DNA of 64,000 nt. It comes from Lentilactobacillus otakiensis DSM 19908 = JCM 15040 (GTDB taxonomy: Bacteria; Bacillota; Bacilli; Lactobacillales; Lactobacillaceae). Location of the stretch: the NCBI RefSeq assembly GCF_001434145.1, contig NZ_AZED01000013.1, positions 168,742-232,741 on the forward strand. Direction: 5' to 3'. A model generated the notes under the pieces. It worked only from the letters and a program-made list of their open reading frames with translations, was not told where the DNA came from and searched no databases. A program made the position numbers and the translations under genes. Of this stretch, positions 18,672 through 26,100 are shown in pieces; positions within the stretch are counted from its first letter, which is position 1; every line of letters starts with the position of its first letter.

Positions 18672-19051
18672 TAATGTTTACCCATTTTACCTTCGTAATC
18701 CTTATCAATCTTCTCATAATGATCAACCTTATATTTCAGCTTATTATAAGATTTCTGCATCTTGGCTAATCGCGCACTCACTATTTCCAGTTGATCGTTC
18801 AGCAATTCCTTGCGTGCCTGGACTGTCTGCTTACCCTGCTTAAATAATGAAATATAGTCAATCAGATATTCGACGCTCACCCCAGCATCCCGCATGCACA
18901 TTGCAAAAGACACCCAGTCTAAGTCTTCGTTATCATAGTTCCGATAGCCAGCTGAATCACGGGTCACAGCTGGAATGGCACCAACGCGTTCCCAATATCG
19001 GAGCGTATCCGATGCGATATGATACTTTTTTGAAACTTCGTTAATTTTCAT
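18671..19051 (-). CDS. AdhR/NmlR-like MerR family regulator
   Basis: A 126-residue MerR protein: wHTH at 1-70 (KINEVSKKYHIASDTLRYWERVG, then YRNYDNEDL) and a coiled-coil dimer helix at about 80-120. Cys52 in AMCMRDAG falls at the position of the redox/aldehyde-sensing Cys52 known in Bacillus AdhR, and no metal-binding Cys cluster is present, so electrophile or aldehyde sensing is the best guess. GGTGAT is the RBS. It lies behind a promoter with a 19-bp spacer and is followed directly by a terminator, so no effector gene shares its transcript. Confidence 0.88.
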   Translation of the reverse strand: MKINEVSKKYHIASDTLRYWERVGAIPAVTRDSAGYRNYDNEDLDWVSFAMCMRDAGVSVEYLIDYISLFKQGKQTVQARKELLNDQLEIVSARLAKMQKSYNKLKYKVDHYEKIDKDYEGKMGKH

Positions 19052-19077
19052 TTAATCACCTCATCAATTACACCACT

Positions 19078-19108
19078 ATCATAAACCTTAGAGTGGACTT
19101 TAAGGCAA
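19078..19108 (-). promoter_or_regulatory. MerR-type promoter with 19-bp spacer and operator
   Basis: Read on minus: -35 TTGCCT (19108-19103) and -10 TATGAT (19083-19078), spacer 19 bp. The dyad CCTTAGAGTGGACTTTAAGG (19086-19105) lies in the spacer, with half-sites CTTAGAG and CTTTAAG. An over-long spacer with a central dyad is the signature of promoters twisted into shape by MerR proteins, so merR is very likely self-regulated. Confidence 0.8.
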
Positions 19109-19162
19109 GACATGTCCATAAAAAATGAAACCAGCATCAACATGTCAGCTTCATCATTCATA

Positions 19163-19213
19163 TTATTCTGAAATTGGTTTCAACTTCTGAATGACTTTGG
19201 CAGGGACGCCACT
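19163..19213 (-). pseudogene. Tail remnant of a sugar O-acetyltransferase
   Basis: The minus strand reads SGVPAKVIQKLKPISE then TAA (19165-19163). GVPAKVI followed by basic residues is the usual C-terminal motif of hexapeptide-repeat maltose/galactoside acetyltransferases. Upstream of it the frame meets a stop within about 15 codons and then runs into the 19248-19505 gene, so only the last coil survives. It appears to be the stub of a deleted gene. Confidence 0.5.
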
Positions 19214-19247
19214 CAAGCAATCGTTGTCTGGGCTATGATCTTAGTGA

Positions 19248-19505
19248 TCATTCTGTTACTGGCACCTGCCAGCCATTGTCGAGCATCTGATGGTATTTCC
19301 GACCCACCGGCACCCATAGTTTGGAACGCATGATTCTTTTCATTGAATCCCAAAACAAAGGGTCCTGCTTCTCTTTAGTTGATAAATTAAGCTGCCAGTA
19401 TTGCCCATCTTCGGTTTTAATCAAAACAAACGGATAGAATACCTTGGCAAGCTGTGCTGAAACAATGTTGTTAATCATTTTAGTATCGTCTATTAATGCG
19501 GTCAT
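19248..19505 (-). CDS. Small protein of unknown function
   Basis: An 85-residue soluble protein (MTALIDDTKMINNIV, then FYPFVLIKTEDGQYWQLNLS, ending NGWQVPVTE). I recognise no family. The ATG at 19505 is preferred: AAGAAAGG lies 11 nt upstream, while the upstream GTG abuts that RBS. It has no close partner: a gene remnant lies downstream and a repeat block upstream. Length, RBS and balanced composition argue it is real. Confidence 0.55.
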   Translation of the reverse strand: MTALIDDTKMINNIVSAQLAKVFYPFVLIKTEDGQYWQLNLSTKEKQDPLFWDSMKRIMRSKLWVPVGRKYHQMLDNGWQVPVTE

Positions 19506-19652
19506 TTTTGATGTCACCTTTCTTAGTTACTTTGATTAACTGAATGATATCAGCAACGGCTTAAACGAAGATTAAAATAAAAACACTTCCAAAATTTGGA
19601 AGTGCTTTTGAATATTTGCTTTTGTTTACGTTGTGTTTTGTGGTTGGTGTTA

Positions 19653-19823
19653 GGCTACCTAGCCGAATCGTGCTCCACCAAGCAGAGACTTGCATCTAAG
19701 GGGCTTTAGGCAAAAATCAAACTCAATTTTCGCCGTCTTGAAGGCCACCTAGCCGAATCGTGCTCCACCAAGCAGGGACTTGCATCTAAGAGTACTTAAG
19801 CAAAAATCAAACTCGATTTTCGC
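19653..19823. repeat. Two 80-bp direct repeats, 90 bp apart
   Basis: GGCTACCTAGCCGAATCGTG at 19653 recurs as GGCCACCTAGCCGAATCGTG at 19743. The similarity runs through CTCCACCAAGCAG(A/G)GACT, TGCATCTAAG, then a diverged 9-12 nt, then CAAAAATCAAACTC(A/G)ATTTTCGC. Unit length is about 80 bp with few differences outside the diverged part. They fill the 356-bp stretch between the unknown gene and oppF that has no coding potential. Confidence 0.85.
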
Positions 19824-19849
19824 TTAAGTACTCTTAGATGCAAGTCCCT
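19774..19849. repeat. 28-bp perfect inverted repeat (long hairpin)
   Basis: 19774-19801 (starts AGGGACTTGCATCTAAGAG) is the exact reverse complement of 19822-19849. The 20-nt loop itself has AAAATC/GATTTT, so the RNA stem can extend to about 34 bp; outer CCAAGC/GCTTGG adds more with mismatches. It begins inside the second direct repeat and lies just downstream of oppF, where it could end or stabilise the opp transcript. There is no T tract on the minus side. Confidence 0.85.
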
Positions 19850-19873
19850 AACCGCTTGGTTCCGCACACTACA

Positions 19874-20836
19874 CTACTTCTTCAGTCTCGAATCCTCTTG
19901 CGCACGCTTCTTATACATCGGGATTTCATCCTCGCTGGCACGTACCCAGTGATGCGGGACGATTTCCACTAGCGAACGTTCTTTATCGTCAAATTCTTGA
20001 CTAGCATCGTATGGGATTTGTACCCGGGCCCGCTCGTACTCTGGATCAGGCACTGGAACCGCCGACAATAAGCTGGCGGTATAATCATGCAATGGATGGG
20101 CATAGATTTCATCTGAACTGGCAATTTCCAGCATTCTACCATAATGCATAACCCCAATTCGGTCAGAAATATACTTAACCATTGAAAGGTCATGGGCAAT
20201 GAACAGATAGGTCAGATTACGTTCACGCTGCAGCTTCTTCAACAAGTTAACCACTTGGGCCTGGATGGAAACATCCAGCGCTGAAATGGGCTCATCAGCG
20301 ATAATAAACTGTGGTTGAACGGCCAACGCTCTAGCAATTCCAATCCGTTGACGCTGACCACCTGAAAATTCATGTGGATAACGACTGGAATGGTCTTTGT
20401 TCAAACCAACGGTCTCAAGCAAATCTTCAACTTGTTTGGAACGATCAGCATCATCTTTAGCCAAATGATTAATATCAATTCCTTCAGCAACAATATCCTT
20501 AACCTTCATCCGTGGATTCAGAGAAGCATATGGATCTTGGAAAATCATCTGCATGTCTCGGCGGAACGTCTGCTTCTGTTTTTTAGAATCCAGCTTGGAA
20601 ACATCCTGACCATCAAAGATGATTTTACCTGAAGTCGGTTCGTACAGATGAATGATTGCGCGACCGGTCGTGGTTTTACCAGAACCGGATTCACCAACTA
20701 ACCCAAATGTTTCACCACGGTACACGTCAAAGGTGATGTCGTCAACCGCACGGACTTCATTGGGTTTGCCAATGTTGAAGTATTGTTTCAGGTGTTCAAC
20801 TTGCAATATTTTGTTTTCTTCTGAATAGTCAATCAC
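19874..20836 (-). CDS. oppF: Oligopeptide ABC transporter ATP-binding protein OppF
   Basis: A 320-residue ABC ATPase that powers peptide import with OppD at the inner face of the membrane. Walker [11 protein letters not shown]-loop [13 protein letters not shown], signature [14 protein letters not shown], Walker [12 protein letters not shown] and the switch His in FIAHDLSMV are intact. The C-terminal oligopeptide-transporter extension ([19 protein letters not shown]) is present. It starts with GTG overlapping the oppD stop (CTGTGA), so translation is coupled. It is the last gene of the opp operon. Confidence 0.96.
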   Translation of the reverse strand: MIDYSEENKILQVEHLKQYFNIGKPNEVRAVDDITFDVYRGETFGLVGESGSGKTTTGRAIIHLYEPTSGKIIFDGQDVSKLDSKKQKQTFRRDMQMIFQDPYASLNPRMKVKDIVAEGIDINHLAKDDADRSKQVEDLLETVGLNKDHSSRYPHEFSGGQRQRIGIARALAVQPQFIIADEPISALDVSIQAQVVNLLKKLQRERNLTYLFIAHDLSMVKYISDRIGVMHYGRMLEIASSDEIYAHPLHDYTASLLSAVPVPDPEYERARVQIPYDASQEFDDKERSLVEIVPHHWVRASEDEIPMYKKRAQEDSRLKK

Positions 20837-21930
20837 AGTTGTTCCTCCTGTTCTTCAACATGATTCCCCTTGCTCTTGTTAATTTCTTGATGAACAAGTT
20901 CAGCATAGTGTTTCTGACGTTCGATGATCGGTGCCGGTGGCGTCACTTTTGGCGCTCTGGGGTCCAACAGCCAAGTTGCAGCATAGTGGGTATCAGACAC
21001 CTTAAAGAACGGCGGCTGCTTTTCTGTGTCGATTTTAAGGGCATATTTGTTTCGGGCAGCAAAAGCATCCCCTACTGGTGGATCCAATAAATCTGGTGGT
21101 GTTCCGGGAATTGATGGTAATTCAGTACCACTCGTATCCATCGTCGGCATGGAGTTCAAAAGGCCCCAAGTGTATGGATGCTTTGGATTATAGAAGATTT
21201 CATCAACCGTACCGTATTCGACAATCTTGCCGGCATACATAACGGCAACTCGATCGGCCATCCCGGCAACAACCCCCAAATCATGGGTAATGAAAATGAT
21301 TGACGTGTTGGTCTTAGCCTGCAATTCCTTCATCAGATCCAAAATCTGAGCTTGAATGGTTACATCCAAGGCAGTTGTTGGCTCATCAGCAATCAAAATT
21401 TCAGGGTAGTTAACCAAGGCGATTGCAATCACAATCCGTTGTCTCATCCCACCTGAAAATTGGTGAGGATAGTTGTTAATCCGCTGTTCAGCGTTTTCAA
21501 TCCCAACTAATTTCATCATTTCCAAGGCTTGAGCATATGCTTTCTCACGCTTCATACCCTTATGGATAATCAGCGGTTCAGCAATTTGCTTGCCAATCTT
21601 CATCGTTGGATCAAGTGAAGTCATCGGGTCCTGGAAGATTTCGGCGATGTCTCGTCCACGAATCTGGTCCATTTGTTTCCGTGACTTCTTCAATAAATCT
21701 TGACCCTTGAACATAATTGTTCCACTGTCAATGACAGCGTTGGGCGAATTTAATCCCATAATACTTCTTGTGGTAACAGTCTTGCCTGAACCGGATTCCC
21801 CAACAATCGCCAAGGTTTCCCCTTTTCTCAGGTCAAAGCTGACATCTCGAATCGCTTTAACACTACCAGCATAAGTATTGAAGTTGATTTTGAGATTTCT
21901 TACCTCAAGAACATCTTTTTCGTTTTCCAT
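20833..21930 (-). CDS. oppD: Oligopeptide ABC transporter ATP-binding protein OppD
   Basis: A 365-residue ABC ATPase, partner of OppF. Walker [23 protein letters not shown], signature SGGMRQRIVIAIAL, Walker B ILIADEPTTALD and IFITHDLGVV are all intact; the C-terminal region (HPYTWGLLNSMP) is typical. I start at the ATG at 21930 (MENEKDVLEVRNLKI) with GTAGGTG 8 nt upstream. A longer in-frame start would run back into oppC and add hydrophobic residues unlike OppD. It begins 10 bp after the oppC stop. Confidence 0.95.
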   Translation of the reverse strand: MENEKDVLEVRNLKINFNTYAGSVKAIRDVSFDLRKGETLAIVGESGSGKTVTTRSIMGLNSPNAVIDSGTIMFKGQDLLKKSRKQMDQIRGRDIAEIFQDPMTSLDPTMKIGKQIAEPLIIHKGMKREKAYAQALEMMKLVGIENAEQRINNYPHQFSGGMRQRIVIAIALVNYPEILIADEPTTALDVTIQAQILDLMKELQAKTNTSIIFITHDLGVVAGMADRVAVMYAGKIVEYGTVDEIFYNPKHPYTWGLLNSMPTMDTSGTELPSIPGTPPDLLDPPVGDAFAARNKYALKIDTEKQPPFFKVSDTHYAATWLLDPRAPKVTPPAPIIERQKHYAELVHQEINKSKGNHVEEQEEQL

Positions 21931-21940
21931 CTCAAAACAC

Positions 21941-22969
21941 CTACTCTCTACTCTTTGGATCAAGGGCATCACGAAGCCCATCACCCAAGATATTAAATGC
22001 AATCATCAAGACTGAAAGCACGATCGCTGGATACCACATTTGATAAGGCAAGAACTGGAAGTTTTTCTGGCCATCATTGATCAAAGTACCAAGTGAAGCT
22101 TGTGGTGCACTAATACCAATACCAATGTATGACAGGAAGGCTTCGAAGAAGATTGCTGTTGGAATGGTGAACATCAAGTTAATGATGATGACACTACTCA
22201 AGTTAGGCAATAAATGCTTAAAAGCAATCTTCCAGGAACTCTCACCCAGCGTTCGAGCCGCCAGGATAAATTCCTGGTTCTTGAGCTCCAGAGTTTGCGC
22301 CCGGACCAGCCGGGCCATGTTAATCCAACTGGTAATCGCAATTGAAAGGATGATCGCAGTCATACCTGGTTTTAATACCAAGATCAACAGAACCATGACA
22401 ACCAAGTTAGGAATTGACAACATGATTTCAATGATTCGTTGCATCAAAGTATCAACCCGGCCGCCGATCCAGCCTGAAGTGATGCCGTAAACAACACCGA
22501 ATGCCAAATCGAAGAAACTGGCAATCAACGCAATTTCAAGGGAGATTCGAGTTCCATACAAAATTCTTGAGAACAAGTCACGGCCAAGATAATCAGTTCC
22601 TAGAAGGTACCAGTTATTGCCTGCATGAGCTTGGGCATATGCGTTAACTCGTTCGCCTGATTGATCAAGCGTCCCGTTAAGGCCATTAATGTCAATGCCA
22701 GGAATCTTTGGTGGTAAATTGGCAAAATTAGGATTGGTTGCGTTTGGATTATGTGTTTCAAAGAAATGAGATCCAAAAGCAAGAATGAATAAAATGATCA
22801 GAAGTACCAGAGCAATCATTGCTGCTTTATTTTTACGTAATCGACGCCACGAGTCTTGTAAGAAAGTTAAAGATGGCGTTGCGATTTTTTCGTCATCCAG
22901 CTTGGCACGATCGGCACCGGCAATCGGTGTGAAATCGTCAGCTGAAGTTTGTTTTGCATTGTCTGCCAT
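21941..22969 (-). CDS. oppC: Oligopeptide ABC transporter permease OppC
   Basis: A 342-residue permease: N-terminal cytoplasmic segment with the OppC_N motif (LTFLQDSWRRLRKNKAAMIAL), a first helix, an extracellular loop (ETHNPNATNPNFAN), then the BPD_transp_1 domain with the ATPase-contacting EAA loop (AARTLGESSWKIAFKHLLPN). Six helices are expected. It pairs with OppB to form the peptide channel, and lies 14 bp downstream of oppB. Confidence 0.95.
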   Translation of the reverse strand: MADNAKQTSADDFTPIAGADRAKLDDEKIATPSLTFLQDSWRRLRKNKAAMIALVLLIILFILAFGSHFFETHNPNATNPNFANLPPKIPGIDINGLNGTLDQSGERVNAYAQAHAGNNWYLLGTDYLGRDLFSRILYGTRISLEIALIASFFDLAFGVVYGITSGWIGGRVDTLMQRIIEIMLSIPNLVVMVLLILVLKPGMTAIILSIAITSWINMARLVRAQTLELKNQEFILAARTLGESSWKIAFKHLLPNLSSVIIINLMFTIPTAIFFEAFLSYIGIGISAPQASLGTLINDGQKNFQFLPYQMWYPAIVLSVLMIAFNILGDGLRDALDPKSRE

Positions 22970-22983
22970 TATTTTTCTCCCTC

Positions 22984-23904
22984 CTACTTATTAATTCTGA
23001 TTCGTGGATCAATTAATCCATAAACAATGTCAGTGATCAACAGCACAACACAAAGCATCGCACTATACACGATCGTCAGTCCCATGATAGTTGGGTAATC
23101 GTTGGTCAAAATTGACTTAACGAATTGTTCACCAATACCAGGAATTGAGAAGATGTTTTCAACAACCATCGAACCGGTCATGATGTTAACGGCCAAAGGT
23201 CCAATGATGGTAACAACTGGAATTAAACTGTTACGCAGTGCGTGATGATAAATAATTCCGACTTTATTGAGTCCCTTGGCTTTTGCAAGTTCAATATAAT
23301 CCGAACTCAACACGTCCACCATTTCCGTCCGCATAAACCGAGCGGTTTCAGCTAACGGCGACGCGGCCAGCGCCAAGGTCGGCAGGACGGTATACATAAA
23401 TCCGCCCCAGTCAGCGATTGGGAACAATCTCAGCTTCAAGCCCAGGTAGTACTGCAACAGTACCGCCAAAACGAATGAAGGAATTGAGATGAACAGGATT
23501 GAAATGATGGTAGCTGAAGTATCAACCCAAGTGTTAGCCTTGATTGCACCAACAGCACCAACAATCAGCCCTGCAAGAACCCCAAGTACCATTCCTTGGC
23601 CACCAATAATCAGTGATGGTCCAAGACGACTGGAAATCAGGTATGAAACCGGCTGGTTACTGAACTGGAATGAAGTACCAAAATTACCATGAATCACTCC
23701 ACCCAGATATACCAGGTATTGCTGCCAGACGGGCTTATCCAACCCATACTGCTTATAAATCTGATGAATTTGTGTCGGTGTCAGCTTGGCTTGGTTGGTC
23801 AATGGAGTACCTGGCATTAATTTCATCAAGAAAAAGGTAATTGTAGTGACGATAAACAAGGTCAGAATAATGTAAAATATTCGTTTTCCCAAGTATTTTG
23901 CCAT
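22984..23904 (-). CDS. oppB: Oligopeptide ABC transporter permease OppB
   Basis: A 306-residue permease with six helices. The N terminus MAKYLGKRIFYIILTLFIVTTITFFLMKLMPGTPL is the family pattern, and the EAA loop is LAKAKGLNKVGIIYHHALRNS. I start at the ATG at 23904 because GAGAGGA lies 6 nt upstream; an ATG five codons earlier overlaps that RBS. A weak hairpin separates it from oppA, which should lower expression of the permeases relative to the binding protein. Confidence 0.95.
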   Translation of the reverse strand: MAKYLGKRIFYIILTLFIVTTITFFLMKLMPGTPLTNQAKLTPTQIHQIYKQYGLDKPVWQQYLVYLGGVIHGNFGTSFQFSNQPVSYLISSRLGPSLIIGGQGMVLGVLAGLIVGAVGAIKANTWVDTSATIISILFISIPSFVLAVLLQYYLGLKLRLFPIADWGGFMYTVLPTLALAASPLAETARFMRTEMVDVLSSDYIELAKAKGLNKVGIIYHHALRNSLIPVVTIIGPLAVNIMTGSMVVENIFSIPGIGEQFVKSILTNDYPTIMGLTIVYSAMLCVVLLITDIVYGLIDPRIRINK

Positions 23905-23969
23905 AAGTGTTCCTCTCATTTCTAATTATGTTGTAACTATTTTTTCATAAACCCCATAATAATGTAAAA

Positions 23970-23995
23970 GAGGCCGGATTTCAATAACCAGCCTC
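23970..23995 (-). terminator. Leaky terminator between oppA and oppB
   Basis: On minus, GAGGCTGG (23995-23988) pairs with CCGGCCTC (23977-23970) with one G-U pair and a 10-nt loop, followed by only TTTT. It lies between the oppA stop and the oppB RBS, where partial termination would yield excess OppA. Confidence 0.65.
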
Positions 23996-24022
23996 AAATA
24001 CATCGAACTGTTCATTTAATAA

Positions 24023-25639
24023 TTACTTAACGTAAGCCTTACTAAAGTCATATTGTGGTGATGTTGTAAAGGCTTGAACGCCCTTAACAGATGAACGTAC
24101 CAATGCGGCTTGTCCTTGTTGATAAAGTGGAACAATTCCTTGGTCATTCATCAAAATCTTTTCAGCAGCAACCATATCGTTCCAACGAGCGGTTTCGTTG
24201 TTGGCATCAGTTGATTCAGACTTCTTGATCAAAGCATCGTATTGTTTGTTATTCCACTTACCATCATTGTAAGAGTTGCTTGATGTCATCAAGTCCAAGA
24301 AGTTACTTGGATCTGGGTAATCGGCAATCCATGCTGATGTAACCAAATCAAATTGTTGATCTTCTGAACGAGTCAATTTTGACTTAAATGGAATACTTTG
24401 AACGGTAATCTTCAAGCCAGGCAATTTTTCAAGTTGACTTTGAATAAATTCGCTTGCCCGCTTGCTGTCATCGTCATCTGAACCCAATAGGCTTAAGCTC
24501 AATGACTTCTTGCCCTCTTGTTTCAAACCTTTTGCGAATAAGGTCTTAGCTTCTTTCAAATCATAGTCGGTACCATCCTTGACGTAAGCTTGGGAAGCAA
24601 AGTCTTTGCCGTTATGCTTAGCCATGCTTGCAGGAACAAATCCCTTAGGTGCGATATCCCCACCCTGCATAACTTTATTAACCATTTGTTTCTTGTCAAT
24701 CGAAAGTGCCATCGCTTTACGAATGTTAACATTTCTTAAAGCCTTGATCTTCTTTTGGTTGAATTCCAAGTAAGAAGTTGATGCTTGTGGGAACACCGTG
24801 TATGCTTTGTTCTTCTTATTGTTGGCAGCTAGAGTACCACTTAAGGTGGTGTAATCAAGCTTGTTGCTGTTGAAACTGTTCAAACCAGTTGATGGTGTCT
24901 TAACTGCTTGGAAGTTCACAGTGTCAACCTTGACCTTTTTAGCATCCCAGTACTTGGTGTTCTTAACAAGTTTCCAAGTATCGTTGGTACCGTTCCATCC
25001 CTTAAGAATGAATGGTCCATTATAGCTGTTCTTTGTGGAATTAGTTCCAAAACCACTACCATACTTGGCAACTGTCTTAGGATTCTGTGGGAAGAATTCT
25101 GGCTGGGTAACCATGTACTTAAAGTAACTTTGTGGCTTTACCAAACTAACAACGAACTTGTAGTTACCTTCGGCTTTAACACCTAATTTTGAAGGTGACA
25201 TCTTACCGGCGTTAATCTTGGCTGCATTCTTAATGTTGGCAAATATGTATGCATATTGTGAAGCCGTCTTTGGCTTAACAGTTCTTTGCCATGAGAATAC
25301 GAAGTCTTTAGCGGTAACAGCAGAGCCATCGTTCCACTTAGAATGACGTAGATTAAATGTCCATGTTAAACCATCTTTTGAGACGTTATAACTCTTGGCA
25401 ACACCTGGGTCGACTTTGTTGTCCTTAGCCATACGAAGAAGACCTTCGTTAGTACCATTGGCAACTTGAGCTGAATACAAATCAATCATCTTTGAAGTAT
25501 CCATAGTTGAAATTGCGGCTGGCGTGCTCCAATTGATCTCCTGTTTCTTTGATTGTGATGACTTACTACCACACCCTGCAAGGATAAGTACTGATACGAG
25601 TGCTACCCCACCGAGCTTCGCTAATGAATTAATTTTCAT
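24023..25639 (-). CDS. oppA: Oligopeptide-binding lipoprotein OppA
   Basis: A 538-residue extracellular peptide-binding lipoprotein: signal MKINSLAKLGGVALVSVLILAGCGS with lipobox and Cys23. SBP_bac_5 landmarks follow: INWSTPAAISTMD, NEGLLRM, YNVSKDGLTWTFNLR, WNDGSAVTAKDFVFSWQRT, and late DYPDPSNFLD. It captures oligopeptides and hands them to OppBC. It is the first gene of the opp operon, behind its own promoter at 25691-25719. The second OppA gene upstream is clearly paralogous. Confidence 0.95.
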   Translation of the reverse strand: MKINSLAKLGGVALVSVLILAGCGSKSSQSKKQEINWSTPAAISTMDTSKMIDLYSAQVANGTNEGLLRMAKDNKVDPGVAKSYNVSKDGLTWTFNLRHSKWNDGSAVTAKDFVFSWQRTVKPKTASQYAYIFANIKNAAKINAGKMSPSKLGVKAEGNYKFVVSLVKPQSYFKYMVTQPEFFPQNPKTVAKYGSGFGTNSTKNSYNGPFILKGWNGTNDTWKLVKNTKYWDAKKVKVDTVNFQAVKTPSTGLNSFNSNKLDYTTLSGTLAANNKKNKAYTVFPQASTSYLEFNQKKIKALRNVNIRKAMALSIDKKQMVNKVMQGGDIAPKGFVPASMAKHNGKDFASQAYVKDGTDYDLKEAKTLFAKGLKQEGKKSLSLSLLGSDDDDSKRASEFIQSQLEKLPGLKITVQSIPFKSKLTRSEDQQFDLVTSAWIADYPDPSNFLDLMTSSNSYNDGKWNNKQYDALIKKSESTDANNETARWNDMVAAEKILMNDQGIVPLYQQGQAALVRSSVKGVQAFTTSPQYDFSKAYVK

Positions 25640-25690
25640 GTTGCGATACTTCCCTTCTTAAATATGAAATACTTATTTTGTGATGCCCTT

Positions 25691-25719
25691 ATTTTAAATT
25701 AAAATTTGATTAAAAGCAA
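25691..25719 (-). promoter_or_regulatory. oppA promoter
   Basis: On minus: -35 TTGCTT (25719-25714), 17-bp spacer, -10 TAAAAT (25696-25691). The spacer AATCAAATTTTAATT-like sequence is almost identical to that before the second oppA gene and contains an AATTTT-type dyad that loosely resembles a CodY box. The rest of 25720-26045 shows no gene or structure that I can support. Confidence 0.65.
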
Positions 25720-26045
25720 ACACTATCTTGGCATTTATGACATTTGTTCGGTCGACAATTGGTATGGTTGGTTAATTGTGAAATAGAGATTGCTTAACCA
25801 GCAGTGGCTTACGCGTTGCGTTTCACTTTTGAGCTTTTGAAAAATTTATTGGTAGAAAAGATTTAAAGAGAGAAATACTTACCAATTATTCCAGATGATC
25901 GCACCACGAGTATATCAATTCACAGAATGAATCAATCTGTTACTCACAATATTAGGAGGGTACTAGGACGTAGATATGCACGTTTATATGCATAAAGAGA
26001 GTGAGAAAAAAGGCGTTTTGACTAAGTAATCATGAAACCACTAAA

Positions 26046-26088
26046 AAGAGGCTGGAGCAAAAGTTCGCACTTTTGTTCCAGCCTTCTT
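26046..26088 (-). terminator. Terminator of the second oppA gene
   Basis: On minus, AAGAAGGCTGGAACAAAAGT pairs with ACTTTTGCTCCAGCCTCTT, 4-nt loop, followed by TTTTTAG. It separates the two oppA genes into distinct transcripts. Confidence 0.85.
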
Positions 26089-26100
26089 GTAGATTAACGA

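Noticed and set aside
19653-19823. Possible CRISPR array in the direct repeats
   Set aside because: Only two units of about 80 bp with a 90-bp period; no short repeats with unique spacers and no cas genes.
25975-26028. 17-codon frame after AGGAGG on plus
   Set aside because: The RBS is about 16 nt from the ATG and the peptide is polar with no terminator of its own; too little support.
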